A stretch of 64,000 bases of DNA from Mycobacterium sp. UM_CSW (GCF_000455205.1 NZ_AUWQ01000035.1:35571-99570); one strand, 5' to 3'; counted from the stretch's first letter, positions 50,630-59,406 are shown. The notes: generated by a model not told the origin, from the letters alone. Made by a program: numbers and translations.

Positions 50630-51655
50630 CTAAACTCCTACGTTTTGGGCAAGCGCTTCGCTGACCGCCTCGATCGTGCGAATGTAGTTTTGCTGTTGGC
50701 CGTACTGTCCTCCCGCCAATCCGTCTGAACTCTGCAAGTCCGCAATCGGAGCGTTCACTGATTGAGCAAGCGGGATGAGACTGAACATATTGGGAACGTC
50801 TCCTAACCGTGCAGCCGAAATGTCCAGTTCGGCGGGCATGAACTCACCCAAACTGTTGGCAACTTCGTCCGGGATCTCGGAGAGGATCCGTTCAAAAGCA
50901 AGAGTTGGCCTGCGGACGCCTTTTTTCGACTTCGTAATATACTGCTGGACGGTATATCCGACAAACATTGCTGCCGATGCGGATTCGGTCGAAATTCCGA
51001 ACTTTTCGAGCGCTCCGGGGTGCCTTCCTTGACACAACTCAATACCTGTGGTGTATACGCCTTTCCAATTGCGCAGCCACTCTGCAATATTCCTAATGCC
51101 AACGATTGAGAAAATGTCTGCGCCCATCGGCGTTACAAAAAAGTCCGCTCCGATCAGCACAGTTCTGTTCAATGAACCTAAGCTCGGTCCTACATCAAAG
51201 AAAATGAGGTCATACCGCTTTTTATACTCACGAATTAGAAACTTAACCCAATTCGAGCGACGGATTCCTCCGATGTCCCCTCCCGCAGCCTCGCTCCAAG
51301 ACCGGCTTAGCAAGTCCTCAATTATGGACATCCTCGGATGACCAGGCATCAAGTCCACCCGGAAGCGGTTGAGTGAGGATTTTACTGGTTCGACATCGAG
51401 CTCTATGTCCGAGTCGCCAAGTTCGATCGGACGAACTATGTCGTTTATTGTCGGCTGGGCGGATGCCTGCCCGTTCCAGTACATTTCGACCCATTGATCG
51501 TTATCCAGTACAAGCTGAGTGGTATTGCACTGCGGGTCGCAGTCGACCAGAAGAACACGAAGGCCTCGAACCCGAGACAGGTGCGAGGCAACGTTACAAG
51601 CAAGAGTGGTCTTTCCGACGCCGCCCTTATTATTAAAAAAGACCACGCTTTTCAT
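50630..51655 (-). CDS. ParA/Soj-family ATPase, partner of SIR2 protein
   Basis: 341 residues from ATG 51655 (a TTG lies one codon before). Deviant Walker A NNKGGVGKTT with signature Lys10 and Lys15, Walker A' LVDCDPQCNTTQL, and Walker B-like LIFFDVGPSLGSLNRTVL. Longer than chromosomal ParA (about 260-290), with inserted segments at about 55-85 and 200-250. No ParB gene or parS-like repeat is adjacent, which argues against a partition role. Directly coupled to the SIR2 gene. By analogy with other defence pairs, this nucleotide-switch ATPase may be the sensor or activator for the SIR2 effector; inference only. Confidence 0.85.
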   Translation of the reverse strand: MKSVVFFNNKGGVGKTTLACNVASHLSRVRGLRVLLVDCDPQCNTTQLVLDNDQWVEMYWNGQASAQPTINDIVRPIELGDSDIELDVEPVKSSLNRFRVDLMPGHPRMSIIEDLLSRSWSEAAGGDIGGIRRSNWVKFLIREYKKRYDLIFFDVGPSLGSLNRTVLIGADFFVTPMGADIFSIVGIRNIAEWLRNWKGVYTTGIELCQGRHPGALEKFGISTESASAAMFVGYTVQQYITKSKKGVRRPTLAFERILSEIPDEVANSLGEFMPAELDISAARLGDVPNMFSLIPLAQSVNAPIADLQSSDGLAGGQYGQQQNYIRTIEAVSEALAQNVGV

Positions 51656-52055
51656 CAATTGCTATTCCTCTAGCATTCCTCGCGTCCGCGACTATTTCTG
51701 TTCGGTCGCCCGAGCGGGGCGGTCGCGTCTCTAGCAGTGTCGTTGGCGGAGCATAGCGTGCACCCGACGGCAAACTGAAGCAACAGGCCGCGTGTCGTGG
51801 GCTCCCGAGAGCCATGGCTACCGACTACGCAGAAAGAAGTTAGTCGGCCGGTCTGCGCGCGGATGCGACGCTACGGCTTCAACGCCCAACGGCTTTCCTC
51901 AGACAGCCCAAACTGGCGCCGGGAAATGTCGCTTTCCTTCGAAGGAAGTCGTCGTATCGGCGCGCAGCGCCGTCGCCGCCGGGCCGATCGGCATTATCAC
52001 CGTGTCACACGCGCCCGGCGTGACCACCGGTCAGGCTGCCAAGGATTGACCACCG
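51656..52055. other. 400-bp gap at the right edge of the defence island
   Basis: No convincing gene. It holds the promoter region of the ParA-SIR2 unit on the left. Palindromic TTCCTTCGAAGGAA lies at 51934-51947. The short open frames on the plus strand (e.g. to 52049) have no ribosome site or recognisable content. GC rises to mycobacterial level after about 51850, so the island boundary is probably in this gap. No direct repeat matching the left edge (34657-34767) was found by eye, and no tRNA. Confidence 0.6.
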
Positions 52056-52508
52056 CTACGACCGTAGCGGCAGTGCCGCAAGCCACCCACCCGAAAGCAG
52101 CTCCAACAGCTGCCCGTCCGGATCCCGGATCATCGCCATCGCCTCGGTCACCGTCTCCTTGACCACCGCTCCCCCGAACTCCTCGACCTTCTTCAACGCG
52201 CCAGGAAGATCGGACACCGAAAACGAGATGTGGGTCAGCCCAATCTGATCCATGACGCGTTCCGACCCGGCGTGAACTTGACGCTTCGAATAGTCCATGA
52301 GTTCGAGCACAAAGCCGTCGCGCACCAAGTAGGTTGCGTGCACCCCGAGCGGCTCAGGAAGCTGCACCAGCTGGGCGGTGGGTCCGTCGGGGGGATCAAG
52401 CTCCCACCAGAACTGAAACCCGAGCACGCCCTCGTAGAACCGCCGCGACCGCTCGCGATCGGAGACACACAATCCGACATGGTTGAAGGTCGTCCGGTGA
52501 CTACTCAT
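52056..52508 (-). CDS. VOC (glyoxalase/dioxygenase fold) protein
   Basis: 150 residues from ATG 52508, with AGAAAGG upstream. Two beta-alpha-beta-beta-beta units: TFNHVGLCVSDRERSRRFYEGVLGF and IGLTHISFSVSDLPGAL (shown as short parts NHVGLCVSD and THISFSVSD), with metal-type His in NHVG, His in LTHISF and Glu in LLELLSGG. The pattern fits methylmalonyl-CoA epimerase/extradiol-like VOC proteins. Cytosolic. Divergent from the P450 gene across 87 bp and possibly co-regulated with it. Confidence 0.83.
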   Translation of the reverse strand: MSSHRTTFNHVGLCVSDRERSRRFYEGVLGFQFWWELDPPDGPTAQLVQLPEPLGVHATYLVRDGFVLELMDYSKRQVHAGSERVMDQIGLTHISFSVSDLPGALKKVEEFGGAVVKETVTEAMAMIRDPDGQLLELLSGGWLAALPLRS

Positions 52509-52595
52509 CGCGGCCTTTCTCGACGGAACCCAAGCGCGTAATAATGCAAAGATAGTGCAGATAGCCGAGCTCTCGTCGCGGTGGAGGACTTCCAG

Positions 52596-53867
52596 ATGAC
52601 AACCCGTCCCGACGTCACCGACGACGCGGTAGTCGACTTCGACCATCACTCCGACGAATTCAACCTCGACGAACTGGCCATCAACGCCGACCTGCGGCAA
52701 AAGTGCCCGGTCGCCTGGAACACGAACTACGACGGATTCTGGTTCCTCAGCAGCTATGCCGCGGTGAGCCAGGCTGCCCGCGACGGCGATACCTTCGCCC
52801 ACAAATACGAGCCCAACGCCGACGACGGCGTCGACTACCAGGGCGAGATGGGCGTCCCCCGGCCCGAAGGCCACCCGGCCCTGGGCATCGGCGAGATCGA
52901 CGGTCCCTATCACCTGGCCCTACGGCACGCGCTGGCCCCGTTCTTGTCCCCCGGAGCCGTCCAGAAACTGAAGCCGTTCATGGAACAAAAGGCGCATGAG
53001 TTCCTCGACCAGAAAATCGCCGACGGGCAGATGGACCTCGTCCTCGACTACGCCAGCCCGGTCCCGGCCATCCTCACCATGAAGCTGATGGGCCTGCCCT
53101 ACGACAACTGGCACCTCTACGCCAACGTCTTCCACTCCATGATGGCCATCCCCCAGGACAGCCCCGAGTACCTCGACGCCATCGCCCAAGTCCCCGCCAT
53201 GATGCAAGAAGTCATCGAATTCGCGGCCACCCGGCGCGGCAGCCCGACAGACGACCTGACCAGCTTCCTCATCCAGTTCGAATTCGACGGCCAGCGCCTC
53301 ACCGACGAACAGCTACTCAACATCCTCTGGAACCTCATCGCCGGCGGCGTCGACACCACCACCTCGCAGACTGCGCTGACCCTGCTGCACCTGGGCACCC
53401 ACCCGCAGCTGCGCCAACAACTCATCAACCACCCCGAGCTTTACCGCACCGCCACCGACGAATTCCTGCGCTACTTCTCGGTCAACCAAACCCTGAGCCG
53501 CACCGTCACGAAAGACGTCGAGCTCAACGGCCAACACCTGCGAAAAAACGACCGCGTCGTCATCAGCTGGCTCTCCGCCAACCACGACGAGCAGGAATTC
53601 GACCGACCCGACGAGATCATCCTGGACCGAACACCCAACCGCCACCTCGCCTTTGGGCTCGGGCCGCACCGCTGCATCGGCTCGCACCTGGCGCGCCTGA
53701 TGTCCGAGGTGATGGTCAAGGCGGTGCTCGACCGCATCCCCGACTACCAAGTCGACGTCCAGAACGTCCACCAATACCTGGGCAACCCGAGCATGACCGG
53801 CCTTGCCAAGCTGCCCGTCACCTTTACCCCTGGAGAGAGCACGGGCACGTCGCGTCCCGGTAAATGA
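52596..53867 (+). CDS. Cytochrome P450
   Basis: 423 residues from ATG 52596, 8 nt after GGAGG; GTG 52581 is in frame but overlaps the ribosome site. P450 motifs: I helix LIAGGVDTTTSQT (acid-alcohol DT), ExxR in the K helix (DEFLRYFSVNQ), and haem loop AFGLGPHRCIGSHLA with Cys ligand. Bacterial class I type, so it needs a ferredoxin and reductase supplied elsewhere. Not CYP124-like; closest in feel to bacterial P450s of the CYP105/CYP147/CYP226 range, unnamed here. Divergent from the VOC gene. Confidence 0.88.
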   Translation: MTTRPDVTDDAVVDFDHHSDEFNLDELAINADLRQKCPVAWNTNYDGFWFLSSYAAVSQAARDGDTFAHKYEPNADDGVDYQGEMGVPRPEGHPALGIGEIDGPYHLALRHALAPFLSPGAVQKLKPFMEQKAHEFLDQKIADGQMDLVLDYASPVPAILTMKLMGLPYDNWHLYANVFHSMMAIPQDSPEYLDAIAQVPAMMQEVIEFAATRRGSPTDDLTSFLIQFEFDGQRLTDEQLLNILWNLIAGGVDTTTSQTALTLLHLGTHPQLRQQLINHPELYRTATDEFLRYFSVNQTLSRTVTKDVELNGQHLRKNDRVVISWLSANHDEQEFDRPDEIILDRTPNRHLAFGLGPHRCIGSHLARLMSEVMVKAVLDRIPDYQVDVQNVHQYLGNPSMTGLAKLPVTFTPGESTGTSRPGK

Positions 53868-53883
53868 CTTGCGCGTGGCCGTC

Positions 53884-54714
53884 ATGATGACCATGAGGCC
53901 AAATGCAGGACATCGTGGATTTCGTAACCAGCGAACTGGGCCGTCGCCTAGCCACATCGTCAAGCTCGACGCCTTCCCAGGCAACACCGTCTATGAAGTC
54001 GACGAGCGCCTCATCGTGAAGGCGTCGACGAACCACGCGGCACTGCGCGCGGAGGCGTGGGCGTGCGCGCAGGCCGCGGACGCGGGTTGCGCCGCCCCGG
54101 CGATCCTCCGCTTCGCTCGCCTCGACACCGGGGTAAACGCACTGATGATGAGCCGCGTGCCGGGCCGGCCCATCTCCGCCCAAGATCCCGCGTTCGACCA
54201 GGTCGCCGCCAACCTGCGCCGCCTGCACGGCGTGACATTGTCGGGCTTCGGCTGGCTGTCAGAAGGATCGCTCAAGCACCCGTCGTGGCCGAGCTTCCTA
54301 AAAGCCATCTGCGACAACACAAGGAAACTGGCACCCGATGTGGCCGACGCCGCCGAATCCGCGATCGACGAGCACGCCGACACGCTCGGCACTAACGCGA
54401 CCGGGGTGCTATGCCACGGCGACCTCAAGGCCGCACACATCCTGGTCGACGACGGGCGGCTCGCCGGCGTGATCGATTGGGGCGACGCGCTCGTCGCCGA
54501 TCCGTGGTTCGACATCGCCCGGTTCGCGCACCGCTCCCCCGCGTCGTCGCTCGTACTCCTGCTCGACGGCTACGGCGCCACCACCGAAGATTGGCGCCTT
54601 TCGCTCTACCAAGCGCTGTGGATGCTTGTCGACGCCAACGTCGCAAACCGGCACGGGCACAATGTCGACGCGACCCTGCGGGGCGCCATGAACTACCTCA
54701 AAGCGGCGACGTAG
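53884..54714 (+). CDS. Aminoglycoside phosphotransferase (APH)-fold protein, possibly frameshifted at the 5' end
   Basis: 276 residues from ATG 53884 (ATG 53887 and 53893 also in frame). APH/choline-kinase fold: VDERLIVKASTNHAALRAEAWA (Lys and Glu of the N lobe), ANLRRLHGVTLSG, Brenner-type motif VLCHGDLKAAHILVDDG (HGDxxxxHIL) and DFG-like VIDWGDALVADPWFDIAR. The first roughly 25 residues in this frame look unnatural, while another frame from ATG 53903 starts MQDIVDFVTSELGRR, a typical APH N terminus, and joins near 53945 if one base were added. A frameshift is therefore possible. These proteins phosphorylate small hydroxylated compounds. It overlaps the converging PHP gene by 17 bp. Confidence 0.77.
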   Translation: MMTMRPNAGHRGFRNQRTGPSPSHIVKLDAFPGNTVYEVDERLIVKASTNHAALRAEAWACAQAADAGCAAPAILRFARLDTGVNALMMSRVPGRPISAQDPAFDQVAANLRRLHGVTLSGFGWLSEGSLKHPSWPSFLKAICDNTRKLAPDVADAAESAIDEHADTLGTNATGVLCHGDLKAAHILVDDGRLAGVIDWGDALVADPWFDIARFAHRSPASSLVLLLDGYGATTEDWRLSLYQALWMLVDANVANRHGHNVDATLRGAMNYLKAAT

Positions 54715-56107
54715 CCAGCCACACGGGATTCGTCAGCGCGACCATCGTGCCGAGCGGGCGCCGCTGCGCCTCGCGAATTTCCAGCCGCGCGAAGCGCGCC
54801 GACGCCGCGTCGATTTCCCACCGCAGCATGGTCCGCGCCGACCCGGTCACGGCGACCCGGCCGACGCAACCCTCCGCGGTGATCAACGCGGCGGTCGTCC
54901 CGGCGGCCCCGGTGACCATCGCCGTGACGGTGACCGGGGCCCCAGGCGGCACCGGCAGCGTCTCGCCAATACCCGCGTCCCGGCCGCGGCACGACGCCGT
55001 GAGTTCAACTGTGACAGCACGTGATCGGGCGATGTAAGACCGGCCCCGACGCAACCCATCCAAAAGCGCCGGCGTCGAAAGTCCGCGCGCGTACACGACC
55101 GTCTGAGGCGAACCAACCGGCTGCTGATGCGTGTGCGAGTCGCTGCCACTGACCGCCACCGCTCGCCGGCCCTCGCACAGCAGCCGCTGCCAAATGCGAA
55201 GCGACACTTCGTCGTCGAGGTTCCACCGGCCGTTCCACACCTCGAGACCGTCGACGTGCTCAAAACCGAACTCCCACAACGACCCCGGCACCGGCGCGGC
55301 CGGATGCGCGGCGATAACGAGCCCGCCGGCCGAGCGAACCTCACCCGCAAAACGCGGGAACACCCCGTCGCGCGGCGCGTATCGCCAATCAACCCAGCCA
55401 CCCGGCGGCAGCCCCACCGCCAGCCAGTGCCCGTGCCTCGTCGTGACCTCCTCGCCGGGAATCACCAACAACCCGCCGGTGCGGCACGCCGGCCATACCC
55501 GGTTGGCGGAATTGGTGTTGTGGTCGGTGGAGACGATGAAGTCCAGCCCGCTGTCGCGAGCTGCCGCCACCAGCTCACCCGGATGGCGTTGGCCGTCGGA
55601 GTGCACGGTGTGCAGGTGCAGGTCCCCGCGATACCAGCCCGCCCGGCCGACGGCCGGGGCCGGATACGCGATCATCGGCCCGCTTTCCGGGCCGGACTGC
55701 CCGCGTTCCAGCGTGACGCGCGCCTCCCAGGCCATCCCCCACGGGCTCAGCACCACCGGACCGAGCGCGACCGCCCACAGGCCCGGCTCGATGCGGCCCG
55801 CCAGGTAACCCGGCGTGGCGTGGCCGGCGGAGATCACGAAGCCGTCGCGGGCACCGCCGGACCATCCGCGGAATCCGGCCGCATTGCCCAGCTCGTGGCC
55901 CGCGGGCCCAAACATGCCCAGATCCAACACATTTCGGATCGGCCCGCCCACCGCAAACCGGTCATGCGACGTGCTGACCCGGATTCGCTGCACGCCCAAC
56001 GGCACCTCGAACGGCAGATAGGCCCACTGGTCGATGCCGAACCCGAACCGGCCAGAAAACGACAGGTGGATCGCCTGGCCCTCGCGCTGCTCGGTCGCGA
56101 TGCTCAC
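54698..56107 (-). CDS. PHP-domain metal-dependent phosphoesterase-like protein
   Basis: 469 residues from GTG 56107, 6 nt after GGGGAGGAC. A beta-sandwich at about 1-160 (AIHLSFSGRFGFGIDQWAYL, PVVLSPWGMAWEARVTLERG) precedes a PHP domain: GDLHLHTVHSDG (metal ligands His-x-His and Asp), FIVSTDHNTN, VIPGEEVTT, IAAHPAAP and SGSDSHTHQQ complete the site. A further beta domain follows. PHP proteins are Mn/Zn phosphatases, e.g. polymerase-like or histidinol-phosphate phosphatases; the extra sandwich domain suggests a carbohydrate or polyphosphate substrate. No clear signal peptide. Confidence 0.83.
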   Translation of the reverse strand: MSIATEQREGQAIHLSFSGRFGFGIDQWAYLPFEVPLGVQRIRVSTSHDRFAVGGPIRNVLDLGMFGPAGHELGNAAGFRGWSGGARDGFVISAGHATPGYLAGRIEPGLWAVALGPVVLSPWGMAWEARVTLERGQSGPESGPMIAYPAPAVGRAGWYRGDLHLHTVHSDGQRHPGELVAAARDSGLDFIVSTDHNTNSANRVWPACRTGGLLVIPGEEVTTRHGHWLAVGLPPGGWVDWRYAPRDGVFPRFAGEVRSAGGLVIAAHPAAPVPGSLWEFGFEHVDGLEVWNGRWNLDDEVSLRIWQRLLCEGRRAVAVSGSDSHTHQQPVGSPQTVVYARGLSTPALLDGLRRGRSYIARSRAVTVELTASCRGRDAGIGETLPVPPGAPVTVTAMVTGAAGTTAALITAEGCVGRVAVTGSARTMLRWEIDAASARFARLEIREAQRRPLGTMVALTNPVWLATSPL

Positions 56108-56232
56108 GGCCGTCCTCCCCTTTTCGGTACACGGCCAGCATCCCGCACCAAGGAGTAACCACCCGTTACTTCGACGCGAACGCCCGCCGTCGATTACTTG
56201 ACCAGTGGCCAAGTTGGGTTCAGGGTCGGGGT

Positions 56233-57087
56233 ATGAGCATCGACGACGAACCCGTCAAGACGCTGGACGACCTCAAAAGCGATTTAGCGGGCCGGCACAA
56301 GTGGACAGCGAGCGGCGGCGCGTCCGTCGACCCCGCGATCGTCGACGCCGACATGGCCGCCCTCGACCGCGACGGCTACGTCATCTGGGAAAACCTGCTC
56401 AGCCCCGACGAATGCCGGCGCATCCGCGACGAAGTCACCCCCTGGCTCGCACACACCGGACGCAACTCCTTCGAAGGACGCCGCACCCAGCGCATCTACA
56501 GCGTGCTGAGCCGAACCCGCGTGTGCGACCGGCTCGCCGACCATCCACGGGTGCTCGCGGTGCTCGATCGACTGCTGATGGCCAACTACCTGCTTTCGGC
56601 GTTGCAGGCCATCAACATTCAACCCGGCGAGTCGCCGCAGCTGCCCCACCACGACGACGGGTTCTACCCGATTCCGCGGCCGCGGGATCCCCTGGCCGCC
56701 GCGACAATCTGGGCGATCGACGACTTCACCGCCGACAACGGCGCCACCGTGGTGCTGCCCGGCAGTCACCGCTGGGGCAGGCGTCCGCCCGGCCCGGACG
56801 ATCCCGCGCTGCCCGTCGTCATGCCCGCCGGCTCGTGCGTCTTCTTCGTCGGAACCCTGTGGCACGGCGGCGGCGCCAACACGACCGACCGCTCACGGCT
56901 TGCCATCACGGCCCAATACTGCCAACCCTGGCTACGCCCGATGGAGGCCTTCACGCTGTCGATCCCGCGCGACATAGCGCGAACGCTCTCACCCGACCTG
57001 CAACGCATGATCGGCTACAGCATCCACCCGCCGTTCGTCGGCGCCGTCGACGGCCTGCACCCCATCCGGTTGCTGGATCAGCCATGA
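56233..57087 (+). CDS. Phytanoyl-CoA dioxygenase (PhyH)-family Fe(II)/2-oxoglutarate oxygenase
   Basis: 284 residues from ATG 56233. Jelly-roll Fe(II) ligands: His140-x-Asp142 in PHHDDGFYP and the distal His in LWHGGGANTT, with Arg in RLAITAQY for 2-oxoglutarate. Upstream helical part begins LDRDGYVIWENLLSPDECRR, the common PhyH opening. Family members hydroxylate lipids, CoA esters or secondary metabolites. Cytosolic. Divergent from the PHP-domain gene (125 bp). A short low-complexity Arg tail does not follow, the C terminus ends HPIRLLDQP. Confidence 0.85.
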   Translation: MSIDDEPVKTLDDLKSDLAGRHKWTASGGASVDPAIVDADMAALDRDGYVIWENLLSPDECRRIRDEVTPWLAHTGRNSFEGRRTQRIYSVLSRTRVCDRLADHPRVLAVLDRLLMANYLLSALQAINIQPGESPQLPHHDDGFYPIPRPRDPLAAATIWAIDDFTADNGATVVLPGSHRWGRRPPGPDDPALPVVMPAGSCVFFVGTLWHGGGANTTDRSRLAITAQYCQPWLRPMEAFTLSIPRDIARTLSPDLQRMIGYSIHPPFVGAVDGLHPIRLLDQP

Positions 57088-57158
57088 GACGCTCTGGACA
57101 GAGCGGCCGCACGATCGCCACCCTGAGCCGGCACGTCGAACAGCGCTAGGCACGGCGG

Positions 57159-57695
57159 TCACATGAGCGTGGGTGGCGACAACTGCCCCGGCTGAGGCCA
57201 ATTGCTGAACGCCTCGGCGTAGCTGTGGCTCATCACCTCGAGCACGGTGCCCCACGGATCGGTGGTGTACGCCAGCATCCAGGGCCGGCCGGGCACGAAA
57301 TGGTACGGCGCCGCCAGCAACGTGCCGCCCCGGTCGACGATGCGGTCGACCATGCCCGCGACGTCCGGGTGAGTGATGCACAAGTGCCACAGGCCGCGAT
57401 CGAGCCAGGGCATCGACTCCTCCGACGACCGCGGTCCGCGCGTGGGCGGGTCAACGAACTGGAAGAGCTCGATACCAACCGAATTCGCGCTCAGCAGATG
57501 CGCCTGCCAGGCTCGGCGAAACCGACTGCCGAACACCCCGGCGGCCTCTGGGTGTCCGCCGGAGTCAAGCTCGCGCGGGCCCATGATGCAGCGGAAGCCG
57601 AAGACTGCCTCATACCAGTCAATAGCCGCGTTGATATCAGGGACGGTCACCCCCACATGATTGATGGCAAGGCCGGCCATTGGTTCGAGCGACAT
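57159..57695 (-). CDS. VOC (glyoxalase/dioxygenase fold) protein
   Basis: 178 residues from ATG 57695, with AAAGGAA 6 nt before. Two VOC half-units: AINHVGVTVPDINAAIDWYE with YEAVFGFR, and GLWHLCITHPDVAGMVDRI. Metal ligands are likely His in NHVG, His in LWHLCI and Glu in GTVLEVMSH. Somewhat longer than usual through an insertion after residue 40 (GPRELDSGGHPEAAGVFGSR). Lactoylglutathione-lyase-like annotation would be usual; substrate unknown. It follows the SDR gene (57720..58493) by 24 bp on the same strand and is probably in its operon. Confidence 0.83.
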   Translation of the reverse strand: MSLEPMAGLAINHVGVTVPDINAAIDWYEAVFGFRCIMGPRELDSGGHPEAAGVFGSRFRRAWQAHLLSANSVGIELFQFVDPPTRGPRSSEESMPWLDRGLWHLCITHPDVAGMVDRIVDRGGTLLAAPYHFVPGRPWMLAYTTDPWGTVLEVMSHSYAEAFSNWPQPGQLSPPTLM

Positions 57696-57719
57696 CAGTG
57701 ATTCCTTTCGCCTGAGTAG

Positions 57720-58493
57720 TCACCAGGGCACATCGCCGGCGTCCCAGCGTTTTTGAACGTCGGGGTACAGCGAAGCGAGGTCGTGGGGCAGCGACGCCTT
57801 GACGCGCCGGGTCCTGTCGTCGGTCAGCACCTCCTCGTCACCGTGCTGAATCGCAGCCAGCGTCTGGGAAGCGACGTCGCCGGGTGAAAGCTTCGCTTCC
57901 GCCACGGAGTCCGCCATGTCGGTGTCGATCCACCCCGCGTGCACGCCGACGACGAGGGTTCCCTGCGCGCGCAGCTCGACGCGAATCGCGTTGGTCAGGG
58001 CCCACTCGGCAGATTTCGACGCCCCGTAAGAACCGTTGAACGGATTGGCGAACCAACTGGCGATCGACAGCATGTTGACCAGCGCGCCGCCGCCTTGACG
58101 GGCAAGCACGGGTGCGAATGCGCGGCACATCGCCAGTGTGCCAAAGTAATTGGTTTCCATCTCGCTGCGCGCCGCGCTCAGGTCCGGCGAGGCTAGCAGC
58201 GGACTTCGCAGCATCGCCCCGGCGTTGTTGATCAGCACTGTGACGTCTGGGCACCCGGATGCCGCGCGTCGGATGTCATCCGAGTTAGTGATGTCCAGGC
58301 CGATCGGAATGACCCGGGCATCGTCGAAGTCGACCGCGTCAGGATTTCGTGCCGCCGCGTAAACGCGGGCCGCGCCCCGGTCGAGCAGCCCTTGCACGAA
58401 CGCCTTCCCGAGACCCCGGTTAGCCCCGGTCACCAATGCGCGCGCCCCCGCAATGGCAACGCCACCAGGCGAATTGACTGCTTCCTCGTTCAT
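57720..58493 (-). CDS. Short-chain dehydrogenase/reductase
   Basis: 257 residues from ATG 58493, after AAGGGAGAA; the open frame upstream overlaps the next gene and is not coding. SDR motifs: ALVTGANRGLGKAFV (TGxxxGxG), LINNAGAML, SIASWF with catalytic Ser and YGASK (Tyr-x3-Lys). Followed by GVHAGWIDTDMADS. NAD(P)H-dependent. It sits 19 bp after the hydroxyacid-dehydrogenase-like gene and 24 bp before the VOC gene, forming a three-gene unit divergent from the XRE-cupin regulator, which probably controls it. Confidence 0.88.
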   Translation of the reverse strand: MNEEAVNSPGGVAIAGARALVTGANRGLGKAFVQGLLDRGAARVYAAARNPDAVDFDDARVIPIGLDITNSDDIRRAASGCPDVTVLINNAGAMLRSPLLASPDLSAARSEMETNYFGTLAMCRAFAPVLARQGGGALVNMLSIASWFANPFNGSYGASKSAEWALTNAIRVELRAQGTLVVGVHAGWIDTDMADSVAEAKLSPGDVASQTLAAIQHGDEEVLTDDRTRRVKASLPHDLASLYPDVQKRWDAGDVPW

Positions 58494-58512
58494 GATCAGT
58501 TCTCCCTTCGGG

Positions 58513-59406
58513 TTACGAGCCGGTGGCAAGTCCGGCGCCGTGGGCCGCCATCGCGTACAGCGCGACATAGTCAGACTCGCCGTATCCGTTGCCGATTGCG
58601 GTCTGGAGCAGTTGGTGGGTGCTCGCGGCGATCGGCATCGGAACCTCCAGCGCCCGTGCCGCCGCCAGCCCAAGATCGAAGTCTTTGCGCATGCCCGCGG
58701 TGGTGAAGGTGGGTTCGTAGTCGCGGGCGCGAATCGCTTTGCCCTTGGCCGAAATCAACTTCGAGCCCAGCACTGAGCCGTCGACGAAATCGAGAAACAT
58801 CGAGGGTGCCACGCCCCCCTTCTCCGTCAGAGTCGTCGCCTCGGCCAACGCTTGGGTGATGATGCCCACCAACAAGTTATGGGCCAGCTTGACCAGTAGC
58901 GCCTCCTCGCCCGTACCGGCGTAGGTCACCGCGGATGCGATCGCCTCCAGATAGGGCAGCGCGGCATCGAAGACCTCCGCTGGGCCCGAAGCGACGATGG
59001 ATCCGGATCCACCGGCAATCGCGTCCGGGTTGCCGCTGACGGGTGCAGACAGAAACCCGACGTTGTGGCGTGCGGCCTCGGTTCTGACCTCGGCGGCGGC
59101 CTCGGCGGACACCGTTGAACAATTCACGATGATGCGCGGCGCGGGCTGGCTGCTCAACAACCCATCGGGGCCGAGTGCGACGGCCAGAAGATCTGGTGAA
59201 GACATCACGGTGACGAACACCAGGTCGCAGCGGCCCAACGCGCCCAGCGTGTCCGCGTGGGAGGCGCCCAGGTTCACCAGCGGCGCGGTTTTCGATGCCG
59301 TCCGATTCCAGACGGTCACTGCGGCGCCACTCGAGATCGGGCGGGCCGCCAGAGCACTCCCCAATCGGCCGGTGCCCAGCCAACCGATCCGAATGTCAGG
59401 ATCCAT
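58513..59406 (-). CDS. 6-phosphogluconate dehydrogenase-like / beta-hydroxyacid dehydrogenase
   Basis: 297 residues from ATG 59406. N-terminal Rossmann GWLGTGRLGSALAARPISSG with WNRTASKT; the substrate-binding segment APVSGNPDAIAGG corresponds to the conserved DAPVSGGxxGA signature of 3-hydroxyisobutyrate dehydrogenases, and the catalytic Lys region reads LVKLAHNLLVG (KxxxN). So a complete beta-hydroxyacid dehydrogenase or imine-reductase relative. NAD(P)-dependent, cytosolic. First gene of the minus-strand unit, divergent from the XRE-cupin regulator across 195 bp that contain several short repeats. Confidence 0.88.
   Translation of the reverse strand: MDPDIRIGWLGTGRLGSALAARPISSGAAVTVWNRTASKTAPLVNLGASHADTLGALGRCDLVFVTVMSSPDLLAVALGPDGLLSSQPAPRIIVNCSTVSAEAAAEVRTEAARHNVGFLSAPVSGNPDAIAGGSGSIVASGPAEVFDAALPYLEAIASAVTYAGTGEEALLVKLAHNLLVGIITQALAEATTLTEKGGVAPSMFLDFVDGSVLGSKLISAKGKAIRARDYEPTFTTAGMRKDFDLGLAAARALEVPMPIAASTHQLLQTAIGNGYGESDYVALYAMAAHGAGLATGS

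Noticed and set aside
50630-51655. ParA-like gene as evidence of a plasmid or partition locus
   Set aside because: There is no ParB, parS-like repeat or replication gene nearby, and the gene is coupled to SIR2.
51792-52049. 85-codon plus-strand frame at the island edge
   Set aside because: No ribosome site, Arg/Ser-rich without periodicity, no recognisable content.
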